Shown in pieces: positions 30,628-39,159 of a stretch of DNA of 64,000 nucleotides. The stretch is from DATFVA01 sp963832715 (GTDB lineage: Bacteria > Bacteroidota > Ignavibacteria > Ignavibacteriales > Ignavibacteriaceae). Position 1 is the stretch's first letter, and each line of letters opens with the position of its first letter. The stretch lies in NCBI GenBank assembly GCA_963832715.1, contig CAWHVB010000005.1, positions 1 to 64,000 on the forward strand, in the 5' to 3' direction. The notes under the pieces were generated by a model. It made no database searches. It was not told where the DNA came from and saw only the letters and a list, made by a program, of their open reading frames with translations. Position numbers and translations under genes: made by a program.

Positions 30628-31225
30628 AAATCCCCCTGGATTTATTGAATCAATTTATAAATGGGTTTCAGGATAAAGTAGTTCAGGTACCCGTTTTTCA
30701 AAGAAACTCCTGTGAGCGCGTAGCTAATCTCATAAAAATAAAAACTATAGTCAAATTAATTTTTTAAATGTTGCTAAAGCGAACTGTTTTTAGTAGAAAG
30801 TAAAAAGGAACACTCTAATAGAGGGTAAAAGTTTAAGAAGGTTAGAAGGATAGACGAAAATTATGAAGGATTCGTAATTTCGGGAAATCGAGATTGGAGA
30901 TCGGAGGTCAGAGACCGGAGAACGGATGTCAGAGATCAGAGGACGGAGTGGCGGAGATCGGAGGGAGAAGGTAAGAAGTTGAGAAGATTGGGAGGTAAGG
31001 CGATAAGAAGGTTAACGGGTATAGATTTGTGTTTCCATCAGCATAAACCGGTATCAAACTTTTTTGCTCAGTTCAAAGGGCCTAAGCTATTCGCAGGGTT
31101 CAATGCACTCAGTCATAACACCGCATTATGTTCTGGTCGGCAAGTCGGCCTGAGGGTAAACGGTTAAAACCTGGAATCAAGGAACAAGTAACAAGTAAGA
31201 AGGAGAAGTAAGAAGGCAGGAAGAT

Positions 31226-31281
31226 CATCTCGATACTTTTCTCATTCCGTTACCACTCCATTCGAAAAACTCGATGACCGT
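31226..31281 (+). repeat. 56-nt repeat, unit 1
   Basis: CATCTCGATACTTTTCTCAT through AAAACTCGATGACCGT. Virtually identical to units at 31341 and 31631; a partial reverse copy lies at 10590. It is followed by TCAAGGAACAAGTAACAAGT. Confidence 0.85.
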
Positions 31282-31340
31282 TAGTCAAGGAACAAGTAAC
31301 AAGTAAGAAGAAAAAAGGAAAAGTAAGAAGGTAAGAAGAT

Positions 31341-31396
31341 CATCTCGATACTTTTCTCATTCCGTTACCACTCCATTCGAAAAACTCGATGACCGT
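31341..31396 (+). repeat. 56-nt repeat, unit 2
   Basis: Same sequence as unit 1, 115 nt downstream, again followed by the GCAAGGAACAAGTATCAAGT spacer. Confidence 0.85.
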
Positions 31397-31548
31397 GGGT
31401 GCAAGGAACAAGTATCAAGTAAGAAGTAAGAAGTTAGGAAGATGAGAGGATGGGAAGATAAGAAGATGAGGGGGTAAAGATTTGTATCATCCGGAAGGGA
31501 CACAAAGGAATTAATGGCTAAAGCCGTAATTCTATTTTTGATAAGAAC

Positions 31549-31568
31549 CCACGAGCTAAAGCTCGTGG
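31549..31568. repeat. REP-like palindrome
   Basis: CCACGAGCT-AA-AGCTCGTGG is a perfect 9-bp stem. It starts a block continuing GCAAGTCAGCCTGATGGGAA, which is also present near 31140 in diverged form without the stem. Confidence 0.7.
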
Positions 31569-31630
31569 CAAGTCAGCCTGATGGGAAACGGTTAAAACCT
31601 GGAATCAAGGAACAAGTAACAAGTAAGAAG

Positions 31631-31686
31631 CATCTCGATACTTTTCTCATTCCGTTACCACTCCATTCGAAAAACTCGATGACCGT
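31631..31686 (+). repeat. 56-nt repeat, unit 3
   Basis: Same sequence as units 1 and 2. The IS3 element begins 45 nt downstream, so the element landed inside the repeat field. Confidence 0.85.
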
Positions 31687-31794
31687 GAGTGTCAAGGAAC
31701 AAGTAACAAGTAAGAAAGTAGGAAGATGAACTTACCCCTGTAGCGTACCAATGGTTAAGCTAGTATATTAATAGTAAATCATTGGAGGAAAAAT

Positions 31795-32097
31795 ATGGAA
31801 ACAGGAAAAAAACGAAGGATTTATGATGCTGAATTTAAGAGAGATTCAGTAAAATTGGTTCTTGAGGGAGGCCGGAGAGCCAGGGATGTAGCAGAGGGCT
31901 TAGGGATAAATGAAAATGTTCTGTATCGATGGATAAAACAGTATAGAGAAGATCCGAAGAATTCATTCCCAGGCAACGGGCGGTTAAAACCAGAAGAAGA
32001 AGAATTGAGAAAACTCAGGAAAGAATTAATGGATGTAAAAGAGGAGCGCGACATATTAAAAAAAGTAGTAAACATCTTCTCAAAAACACAGCGATGA
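31795..32097 (+). CDS. IS3-family transposase OrfA
   Basis: This 100-aa DNA-binding subunit has the helix-turn-helix region YDAEFKRDSVKLVLEGG...DVAEGLGINENVLYRWIKQY and a C-terminal leucine-zipper-like coiled coil (EEELRKLRKELMDVKEERDILK). TTGGAGGAAA precedes the ATG. Its stop overlaps the OrfB ATG by four bases (ATGA), and an A7G run near 32057 is a candidate site for the -1 frameshift that makes the OrfAB transposase in this family. Confidence 0.85.
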   Translation: METGKKRRIYDAEFKRDSVKLVLEGGRRARDVAEGLGINENVLYRWIKQYREDPKNSFPGNGRLKPEEEELRKLRKELMDVKEERDILKKVVNIFSKTQR

Positions 32098-32967
32098 AAT
32101 ACAGATTTATAATGGAGAATAGAAAAGAATTCAGACTTGGGAAGATGTGTAAAATACTAGAAGTATCAAGGAGCGGATATCATAAATATGTAAAAAGGAA
32201 AATGACACAGAAACGACTAAATAACCAATTCTTATTGGAAAAAATATTAAAGATTTATAAAGCCAGTAGAGGGACATATGGAAGCCCGAGAATATATAAA
32301 GAACTCAGGAAACAAGGTCTCATATGCAATAGGAAAAGAGTAGTAAGAATAATGCGGAAGAATGGACTAAGAGCCAAAACAAAGCGGAAATACAAGGTAA
32401 CAACAAATTCTGAGCATTCTTACCCGGTAGCAGAAAATATATTGGGGCAGAATTTTAATTCTACAGAAATAAATAAGAAATGGGTTTCCGACATAACGTA
32501 TATATGGACCAAGGAAGGGTGGCTGTATTTGTGCTGTATAATGGATTTATGCTCCACGGATGATAATTGGCTGGCACCTGGATGTAACGCTGAGAAGTTC
32601 TTTGGTTATTGCCGCACTAAAACAGGCAATAATTAACCGGGGTGTAAATCCAGGGTTATTATTCCATTCAGATCGAGGCAGTCAATATGCCTCAGCTGAA
32701 GTCAGGAGATTTCTGAATGAAGATAAAATGGTCCAGAGTATGAGTCGTAAAGGGAATTGTTATGATAATGCAGTGATGGAAAGTTTTTTCCACACAATAA
32801 AATCAGAGCTGGTCAGTTTTGAACAATTTGACAACAGACAGGAAGCAAAGATGAAGATATTCGATTACATTGAAATATTTTACAATAGGCAGCGAAGTCA
32901 TTCAACAATTGGTTACTTATCACCATTTGAATTTGAAGAGTTGCTAAAAGTTAAATTAGTTGCTTAA
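32094..32967 (+). CDS. IS3-family transposase OrfB, one frameshift
   Basis: The catalytic subunit has HTH_21 (YKASRGTYGSPRIYKEL) and an rve/DDE core: first Asp in KWVSDITYIWT, second in LLFHSDRGSQYAS, Glu in DNAVMESFFHTIKSE. The frame changes near 32555, where removing one A from TCCACGG restores LCSRMIIGWHLD, the usual sequence; literal pieces end at 32636 and begin near 32560. With the correction the length is about 290 aa, normal for OrfB. If the shift is real the element is inactive. Confidence 0.85.
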
Positions 32968-33000
32968 TTACATGTACACTATATTGGGTAAATATCAAGT

Positions 33001-33071
33001 AAGAAAAAAAGATAAGAAGATGGGAAGGTGAGAAGATGAGAAGGTAAGAAGATGAGAAGGTAAGAAGATGA
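33001..33071. repeat. Purine-rich AAGAAG/GATGAGAAGG repeat
   Basis: Tandem degenerate copies of AAGATGAGAAGGTAAG adjoin the right end of the IS3 element. The same words fill 31400-31500 and 47541-47657. Confidence 0.7.
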
Positions 33072-33126
33072 AATGACCATCGAATGTCAGCAAATAACAT
33101 CTGGCCATCGTTTACCGTCATCGGGT

Positions 33127-33798
33127 TTAATTTGCGTGATTTTTATCCTTAAATACAGTTTCACCTTTTACGAGCCAGGAGATGCCGAATGATGTCAGCA
33201 ATAGAGTTTCGAGAATTAGCTTAGGTTTAATTTTTATCAGATCGGTACCTGGCAACAGAAGCGAATAGATGATAAGGAATAAAATTGAAATAAGGATTAC
33301 ACAACCGCAGACGATATAAACCAGATTCCTTTTCTTCTTTTCTCTTGTGACTGCGGCGTTTTCGTACCGTGTAAATAGAAATATAGAAATGAAAGCCATT
33401 GATAAAAAGAATAATACAGCAAATGTTATATGAAAATAATATGACACATTATTGTCTAATTGAAATATTCCTACTTTCGCAGCACCCCCGGAGTCGCGTG
33501 AAGTTGGAAATAATGCTGTCCCCACCGCCAGCATACCGCTGATGGTACTGGTGACCCTGTCAATTCGTTCGTATCCTTTATATGAGATAAGAAAAAGCCC
33601 GACACAACTAAGGATCCCGATAAAAAAATCGCGCATATTTGTGTAATAATAGCTGCTGATAGACTCACGAAAAACAAATCCATTTTGAATAAAGCCGCCC
33701 AGTACCATTATTACCGGCAGACTTATCCCCAGGATGCCGATAGTTCTCCTCATCGTTAAGTAGGAAATAATCAGTCTGGACCCGTTAGTTGAATTCAT
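33127..33798 (-). CDS. DUF998-like integral membrane protein
   Basis: About 223 aa with six or seven hydrophobic helices. The opening TMRRTIGILGISLPVIMVLGG and the segment SISSYYYTNMRDFFIGILSC are typical of a bacterial family related to DUF998. The ATG at 33798, 9 nt after GGGAAG, is preferred over the TTG three bases upstream. No catalytic motif is known for the family. It follows the universal stress protein on the same strand 53 nt downstream, so they may be co-transcribed. Confidence 0.65.
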   Translation of the reverse strand: MNSTNGSRLIISYLTMRRTIGILGISLPVIMVLGGFIQNGFVFRESISSYYYTNMRDFFIGILSCVGLFLISYKGYERIDRVTSTISGMLAVGTALFPTSRDSGGAAKVGIFQLDNNVSYYFHITFAVLFFLSMAFISIFLFTRYENAAVTREKKKRNLVYIVCGCVILISILFLIIYSLLLPGTDLIKIKPKLILETLLLTSFGISWLVKGETVFKDKNHAN

Positions 33799-33851
33799 CA
33801 ATTTTCACTTCCCGAAAATACGGCTGTCGGATGCTCATAACTGCTTCACAA

Positions 33852-34331
33852 TTATTCTTTTTTAGTCGGAACAATAAATAACGGGATAGAAGTATGATGC
33901 AGAACTTTTTCCGCTACACTTCCTAAAACTATATTCTCCAGCCATCTCTGGCTGTGGGTTCCCATTACAATTAAATCGACATTCAGTTTTTCAGCAGTTT
34001 CTTTTATAACTTCAGCAGGCCCGCCTTCTTTAACCAGGGTTTTAATAGAATTATCTCCCAGATATACCTTCGATTTATCCAAAAATTGTTTTGATATCTC
34101 TTCTCTTCCTTCAGCTGTTTCTAATTTTAGCACATCCAAATTTGCATACCCTGCATAGGCGGCACCCATTACATCTAATGATGAGTATAATACGGGGTCA
34201 GAAGTAACATGAAGCAACGTTACTTCAGCCCGTGCAGCTTTTGCAAATGAATAACCCGCCTCGGCTACTTTCTGTGCAGTTGGATTATAATCCAGTGCGA
34301 TAAGTACCTTTTTTATTTTTTTTAATTTCAT
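33852..34331 (-). CDS. Universal stress protein (UspA family)
   Basis: A single Usp domain of 159 aa: KKVLIALDYNPTAQKVAEAG at the start, LLHVTSDP, VDLIVMGTHSQRW near residue 125 and VLGSVAEKVLHHTSIPLFIV at the end. The ATP-loop pattern G-2x-G-9x-G-S is only partly kept (GTHSQRWLENIVLGS lacks the second Gly), so nucleotide binding is uncertain. AAAGGAG before 34331 fixes the start; the frame upstream to 34388 lacks homology. It is divergent from the sigma54 activator gene, with two palindromes between. Likely part of the stress and energy block that follows. Confidence 0.85.
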   Translation of the reverse strand: MKLKKIKKVLIALDYNPTAQKVAEAGYSFAKAARAEVTLLHVTSDPVLYSSLDVMGAAYAGYANLDVLKLETAEGREEISKQFLDKSKVYLGDNSIKTLVKEGGPAEVIKETAEKLNVDLIVMGTHSQRWLENIVLGSVAEKVLHHTSIPLFIVPTKKE

Positions 34332-34748
34332 TTTATATCTCCTTTGTATCTGGAAACTGCTATGGTTCTCCGATGTTAACTGGTTCATTGAATTTAATTT
34401 GCCATTTATATAAATTTCTTTATTAAAGAGATTTTCGAGTATAAACCTTTCTGGTCACTCTGGTGTACATTCAATAGCTATTGTACATATACTTTTAAGT
34501 TTCCTTGATTACTATAGTATCTTACCAGGTATCCATTCAGGATAGAAATTCAATTTTTATGCCTGTGCCGTTTGTCAATAATCAGCGAATTGTAACAGCA
34601 AAGATGAATTTTTATAGCGGCATTTCGCTAATTTAAATGCCGGTTACGTTATTTCGCCAATGCATCACCAAAAAAATTATATGGAAAAAACAGTTAATTA
34701 ATAACCTGCTTGTTCTACTAATTTATTAACCAGATCAAAGTTGTTGCT
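34332..34748. promoter_or_regulatory. Divergent control region with two palindromes
   Basis: Between the minus-strand usp gene and the plus-strand activator, TGTACA-TTC-AATAGCTATT-GTACA (34464-34487) is a nested palindrome, and CGGCATTT-N9-AAATGCCG (34618-34642) is a perfect inverted repeat. Either could be an operator. No clear -24/-12 sigma54 promoter (TGGCAC-N5-TTGC) was seen. Confidence 0.45.
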
Positions 34749-36932
34749 ATGAAATCAACGGATGATAAAATTGTAAGGGAAACTGATCTGCCGGAAAACT
34801 TTAAGAAAATTCTTGATACATTTCCCGGATTTGTCTGGAGCGGTAATTCTGAGGGTTCAATATATTACGTCAATAAAAAAGGATTGGAATTCACAGGGTA
34901 TTCATTAGAAGAGGTAAAAAAACTGAACTTCCTGACATCAGGTTTCATTCATCCTGATGACAGGCAAAGGATTTTAAAAGAGAGGGATAACATTTTTGCA
35001 TCCGGAAAGCCGGGTGAATTTCAAACAAGGCTGAGACGTTTTGACGGAGAGTATTTTTGGTTCATTCACTTTCTTTCACCGCTCTTTGATGGTAACAATA
35101 ATATTACAGCCTGGTGGGGTGTGAATTTTAATATTAATGAAAGAAAAAAGACAGAAGACGAACTAAGAAGAAGCAAAGGACATTTGGCGGAAGCACAGAA
35201 ATTAAGCAGGACGGGTTCTTTTTCAATTGATTTAGCTACCAGGGAATTATGGGTTTCGGAAGAAATATTCAGCATAATTGGCTACGAGAAGGGGTCAAAA
35301 CCTACACTGGAGGAATCATTCGAACGTGTCCATGAGGATGAAAGACAGTTGGTGAAGGAAAAATTTAGAAACTGCATGGCTGAAGGCAAACTTTTTGACC
35401 AGGAAAACAGGATGGTGATGCCGGATGGATCAATTAAGTTTGTTCATGTAGTTGCTGATAAGATAAATCTAAATTCGGGTTCATCAGAGTTTGTTGGAGC
35501 GGTCTCTGACATTACTCAAATGAAGCTCGCGGAACATGAAGTTCGTCAAAAAGAGAAAGAGTTCCGGCAAATTGTTGAAACTGTTCCGTGTCTTATTATT
35601 ATTATGAAACCGACGGGAGAGTTTCTGTATGCTAACAGGAACCTGCTGAATTATACGGGCCTTAAGCAGGAAGATGTAGTCTCGGAGAATTTTCGGGAAA
35701 AGATTTTTCATCCGGTAGAGCTTACATATATGAGATCAAAAAGGGATCAGGTTCTCAGGAAAGCAGAAATATTTGAAACTGAAACCCGCATACTGGGCGG
35801 TGACGGTAAGTACAGGTGGTTTTTAACCCGGTTTAGCCCTATAAAGGATGAGAATGCTCAGGTTGTTCAGTGGTGTATGACTTCCATAGATATTGATGAA
35901 AGGAAACGAAATGAAGAAAAAATCCATAATGAAAATATTGTATTAAGGGAAGAGATAGATAATACTTCAAATATTAATATTATGGGAACAAGTGAGCAGA
36001 TACAAATTGTTTATCGATTAATTTCTTTAGTAGCTGCTACAAATAGTTCCGTGCTGATACTGGGTGAAACAGGTACAGGAAAAGAACTGGTTGCAAGAGC
36101 AATACATAATGCATCCAACAGAAAACATAAAGTAATGATAAAGGTAAATTGCGCTGCTCTTCCTGCCAATTTAATTGAAAGTGAATTATTCGGGCATGAA
36201 AAGGGAAGCTTTACCGGTGCAATTGAACGAAGGATAGGAAAATTTGAACTGGCCGCTAATTCCACACTGTTTCTTGATGAAATAGGAGAAATGCCGCTTG
36301 ATCTTCAGTCAAAGCTGTTAAGAGCTATCCAGGAAAAAGAAATTGAACGTGTAGGGGGTAAAGAAACCTTAAAAGTAGACGTAAGAATTATTGCAGCCTC
36401 CAACAGGAACCTTGAGAATGAAGTAAAATCCGGAAATTTCAGAAGTGATCTGTATTATAGGTTGAACGTATTCCCGATTGTAGTCCCTCCATTAAGAGAA
36501 AGGAAAACTGACATCTCAATTCTTGCAAACTATTTTTTAGAAAGATCTTCAAAAAATATTGGTAAAAAAATTACTTCTATTTCCAAAGAGGTGATGGAGG
36601 AATTAATGAATTATAACTGGCCCGGAAATGTAAGGGAACTGGAACATTTAATTGAAAGAGGGGTAATCCTTAATAATGATATTATTGAGGAAATACATCT
36701 TCCGCAGATTGAACCGAGAGAAGATAGCGGCAGCGAAATTGGTATTATAAAAACTATCCAGGAAAATGAACGGGATCATATTTTAAAAGTATTGAAAAAA
36801 TGCAAAGGCAAAAAATCAGGTGCTGAAGGAGCTGCAGCATTACTCGGCATCCCGGTTTCGACTCTAAATTCCAAGATAAAAAAACTGGGAATTAAAAATG
36901 AACTTATCTTTTCATTTAAAACCAAAACCTGA
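34749..36932 (+). CDS. PAS-domain sigma54-dependent transcriptional activator
   Basis: This 727-aa regulator has three PAS/PAC units (about 15-130, 145-260, 270-395), then an AAA+ domain with Walker A GETGTGKE (about 439), the sigma54-contact loop as GSFTGA (in FGHEKGSFTGAIERR), Walker B LFLDEIGEMP and the RERxxDI segment, and a Fis-type helix-turn-helix (GAAALLGIPVSTLNSKIKKL). It would sense a redox or small-molecule signal through PAS and open sigma54 promoters. There is no receiver domain. The loop has Ser for the usual Ala of GAFTGA, a tolerated change in some family members. It is transcribed away from usp. Targets cannot be told from the sequence. Confidence 0.85.
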   Translation: MKSTDDKIVRETDLPENFKKILDTFPGFVWSGNSEGSIYYVNKKGLEFTGYSLEEVKKLNFLTSGFIHPDDRQRILKERDNIFASGKPGEFQTRLRRFDGEYFWFIHFLSPLFDGNNNITAWWGVNFNINERKKTEDELRRSKGHLAEAQKLSRTGSFSIDLATRELWVSEEIFSIIGYEKGSKPTLEESFERVHEDERQLVKEKFRNCMAEGKLFDQENRMVMPDGSIKFVHVVADKINLNSGSSEFVGAVSDITQMKLAEHEVRQKEKEFRQIVETVPCLIIIMKPTGEFLYANRNLLNYTGLKQEDVVSENFREKIFHPVELTYMRSKRDQVLRKAEIFETETRILGGDGKYRWFLTRFSPIKDENAQVVQWCMTSIDIDERKRNEEKIHNENIVLREEIDNTSNINIMGTSEQIQIVYRLISLVAATNSSVLILGETGTGKELVARAIHNASNRKHKVMIKVNCAALPANLIESELFGHEKGSFTGAIERRIGKFELAANSTLFLDEIGEMPLDLQSKLLRAIQEKEIERVGGKETLKVDVRIIAASNRNLENEVKSGNFRSDLYYRLNVFPIVVPPLRERKTDISILANYFLERSSKNIGKKITSISKEVMEELMNYNWPGNVRELEHLIERGVILNNDIIEEIHLPQIEPREDSGSEIGIIKTIQENERDHILKVLKKCKGKKSGAEGAAALLGIPVSTLNSKIKKLGIKNELIFSFKTKT

Positions 36933-37044
36933 ACTCTGAACCATCCATTAAATCTATCCTTTTCAGCACTCAGGAACGTTTTCTCTTCAGCTCTGCTTTT
37001 GAATATAGTTTCGCAGACTTATTCAGACTTCCTCATTGCACAAC

Positions 37045-37761
37045 TCACCATTTGCCGGCGTGAGCTCCACCATCTACATGAAGAATTTCTCCGGTGACCT
37101 GGTCCGCACTTACCAGGTAGAGTACTGCTTTCACGATGTCGTTTATTTTAACTATGCTCCCCATCGGCTGCTGTGTCTTAAGCAGGTCTTTCATAAGACC
37201 CTCCTTCAAATGTGTATCAACTGCACCGGGAGCTACAGCGTTAAAACGAATATTTTCTTTAGCATACTCGATGGCAAGACACCGGATAATTGTATTCAAG
37301 CCGCCTTTTGTAAGCATTGAAACTGATGCATTAACTCCTGCATTCGGGTTATCTGCAAGTGAAGCGGTTATGCACACAACATTCCCTGATTTTTGTTTCA
37401 GCATCTGTTTCACCGCCGGCTGCGTAATATTGATGAATCCCAGAAGATTAACAGAAACCAGGACATTGAAATCTTCGCGTGTAAATGCTGTGAAGGGTCT
37501 GGGGTAGTAAATTCCGGCAGTCTCGATCAGTATATCTATAGTCCCGAAGTTCTTAATTGCTGCGTCAACCGTTCTTCCGGCCGTATCCCGTTCTGTAATA
37601 TCTCCATCAATGAGCATAAGGTTAGGCGAGGCAATGAATGACCGGGTGGCATTCCTCGAGGTACCCACAACACGATATCCTTTACTTAATAAAGCTGCTA
37701 CCAGGTCTCTGCCGATAGCTCCGGATGCTCCGGTGATTAGAACGGTTTTTTTATTTAACAT
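37045..37761 (-). CDS. SDR-family oxidoreductase with atypical active site, paralogue 1
   Basis: This 238-aa Rossmann protein has the nucleotide loop TGASGAIG (residues 10-17), the NAG-like position as ETAGIYYP, the catalytic Ser region VCITAS and a C-terminal TGEILHVDGGAHAGKW. Where classical SDRs have YxxxK it reads SMLTKGGLN, so the Tyr is replaced by Ser. The Lys is present. The paralogue at 38356 shares this change, so it is a family feature rather than an error. Enzymatic or merely binding function is open. It lies in a minus-strand run SDR-VOC-SDR. A gap of about 41 nt separates it from the VOC gene. Confidence 0.75.
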   Translation of the reverse strand: MLNKKTVLITGASGAIGRDLVAALLSKGYRVVGTSRNATRSFIASPNLMLIDGDITERDTAGRTVDAAIKNFGTIDILIETAGIYYPRPFTAFTREDFNVLVSVNLLGFINITQPAVKQMLKQKSGNVVCITASLADNPNAGVNASVSMLTKGGLNTIIRCLAIEYAKENIRFNAVAPGAVDTHLKEGLMKDLLKTQQPMGSIVKINDIVKAVLYLVSADQVTGEILHVDGGAHAGKW

Positions 37762-37802
37762 AGTGACTCCGGCAAATCAAATTATCAACGCTGACTTAAA
37801 CC

Positions 37803-38252
37803 TCATCCATATTTAAGATCTGTGCTCTGCCCGACCTCAATGATATAGCCGTCGGGGTCCCGGATGTAGCATCGTATTTCACCATACTTTGGAATCGGCT
37901 TCGTGATGAACTCCGCTCCTCTTTTCTTCCATAATTCATAACACGCTTGAATATCTGCAACACGTATATTCATAAAGCTGTTAATTTTATTGGGATCGGG
38001 GACACTAAGTGTTACCGTAGGCTTATCCGGAGTGGGTCCGCCTCCCACGTTGACGATCAGCCAGGTATTGGCAATCTGAATATATGCAGGTACTCCGGTG
38101 TTGTCGCCTTCACTGAGGATCCTGCCGTCAAAGACTGTCTCGTAAAAGCGGGCCGATCTCTTAATATCAGCTACGGTGAGAAAATGTGCGATAGAAAATC
38201 CCGTCCTGGGCGGCATCTCATAGCTCTTCTGCTCGATTTGTACTTCATTCAT
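37803..38252 (-). CDS. VOC-superfamily (glyoxalase-like) protein
   Basis: This 149-aa protein has the paired beta-alpha-beta-beta-beta units of the vicinal-oxygen-chelate fold: AHFLTVADIKRSARFYETVF at about 23-42 and SFMNIRVADIQACYELWKKR, ending GEIRCYIRDPDGYIIEVGQS. The terminal Glu in YIIEV is a normal metal ligand, and the His in AHFL could be another. Substrate unknown. It lies between two paralogous SDR genes on the same strand; the arrangement suggests a small detoxification or modification pathway, which is inference. Confidence 0.8.
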   Translation of the reverse strand: MNEVQIEQKSYEMPPRTGFSIAHFLTVADIKRSARFYETVFDGRILSEGDNTGVPAYIQIANTWLIVNVGGGPTPDKPTVTLSVPDPNKINSFMNIRVADIQACYELWKKRGAEFITKPIPKYGEIRCYIRDPDGYIIEVGQSTDLKYG

Positions 38253-38355
38253 ATTAACTCCTTCTGCTTTAATAACATTGAAAATGCGATGCCTTCGTGA
38301 AACTGATGTGCAATCATCGCCTGATTAAACTATTGCCGGCAGATCAACGTGAACA

Positions 38356-39072
38356 TTACCATGTACCAATGTGGGCTCCGCCGTCCACGTGGAGTATTTC
38401 TCCGGTTACCTGTTCCGCCTGAGCCAGGTATAAAACTGCTTCCGATATATCCCTAACGCTCGTAATGCTGCCTGTGGGCTGCCGGGACTTAAGATTGTCA
38501 ATTGAATCTGCTTTATGCATCGGCGTATTAACCACACCGGGCGCTACAGCATTGAAGCGGATGTTTTCTTTAGCATATTCAATAGCAAGGCTTCGGATAA
38601 TAGTGTTCAAGCCGCCTTTTGTAAGCATTGAAACTGATGCATCTACTCCTGCATTCGGATTGTCTGCAAGTGAAGCCGTAATACTCACAACACAACCCGA
38701 TTTCTGCTTCAGCATTTGTTTAACAGCAAGTTGTGTAATGTAGATAAAACCCAGTAAGTTGACAGATACGAGGGCATCGAAATCTTCACGTGTAAATTCT
38801 GTGAATGGCTTCATAAATAATATCCCTGCATTAGTCACTAAAACATCAATACTTCCATAGTTCCTGATCGCTGTTCCTGCTACCGCTAATGCAGTATCAT
38901 ATCTGCTTATATCTCCATCAACAGTAATGATGCCTGAGGAAGGAGTTAATGATTCGGTTGCTCTCAGTGATGTTGCCACGATGCTGCAGCCCTGCTCCAA
39001 AAAAGTTTCCACTAAACCGGAACCGATACCTCCGGATGCGCCTGTGATAATAACTGATTTTCTACTTAACAT
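38356..39072 (-). CDS. SDR-family oxidoreductase with atypical active site, paralogue 2
   Basis: Like the gene at 37045 in length and layout (TGASGGIG at residues 10-17, VTNAGILFMKP, VSITASLADNPN, SMLTKGGLNT, TGEILHVDGGAHIGTW). The middle, about residues 85-190, is nearly identical to paralogue 1 even in DNA, while the ends differ, which suggests recent duplication or gene conversion. The catalytic Tyr position is Ser here too. The NAG motif is intact in this copy, whereas paralogue 1 has TAG, so this is the more orthodox cofactor binder. Upstream is the P-type ATPase, also on the minus strand but 88 nt away. Confidence 0.75.
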   Translation of the reverse strand: MLSRKSVIITGASGGIGSGLVETFLEQGCSIVATSLRATESLTPSSGIITVDGDISRYDTALAVAGTAIRNYGSIDVLVTNAGILFMKPFTEFTREDFDALVSVNLLGFIYITQLAVKQMLKQKSGCVVSITASLADNPNAGVDASVSMLTKGGLNTIIRSLAIEYAKENIRFNAVAPGVVNTPMHKADSIDNLKSRQPTGSITSVRDISEAVLYLAQAEQVTGEILHVDGGAHIGTW

Positions 39073-39159
39073 ACGTCTGCCTTTTCATATATAATTATTG
39101 TTGCCTATAAATATGACTTTGGTAAATTGATGATTAATATTTCCTGGTGCCTCCATCTA

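Larger units (their letters stand above)
30628..31731. other. 1.1-kb intergenic repeat field
   Basis: 30628-30715 is the duplicated promoter stretch of copy B. 30833-31010 is almost purely purine (GGAGATCGGAGG-type repeats, then AAGAAG/GAGAAG runs). Three 56-nt repeats, a hairpin REP element and two copies of a CGGTTAAAACCTGGAATCAA block (31161 and 31590) follow, spaced by AAGTAACAAGTAAGAAG. I see no credible gene. Confidence 0.65.
31732..32991 (+). mobile_element. IS3-family insertion sequence
   Basis: A 1.26-kb element with the two overlapping IS3 frames. Likely ends are TTACCCCTGTAGCGTACCAA on the left and the reverse complement of the right end, TTACCCAATATAGTGTACAT, which share an imperfect inverted repeat. 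No matching target duplication is evident, perhaps because the flanks are repetitive. Confidence 0.7.

Noticed and set aside
30979..31167. Plus-strand open frame of 62 codons in the repeat field
   Set aside because: It lies within purine-rich and REP-like repeats and has no recognisable protein features.
31514..31729. Open frame of 71 codons before the IS element
   Set aside because: It is made of the 56-nt repeat and its spacer, so the reading frame is accidental.
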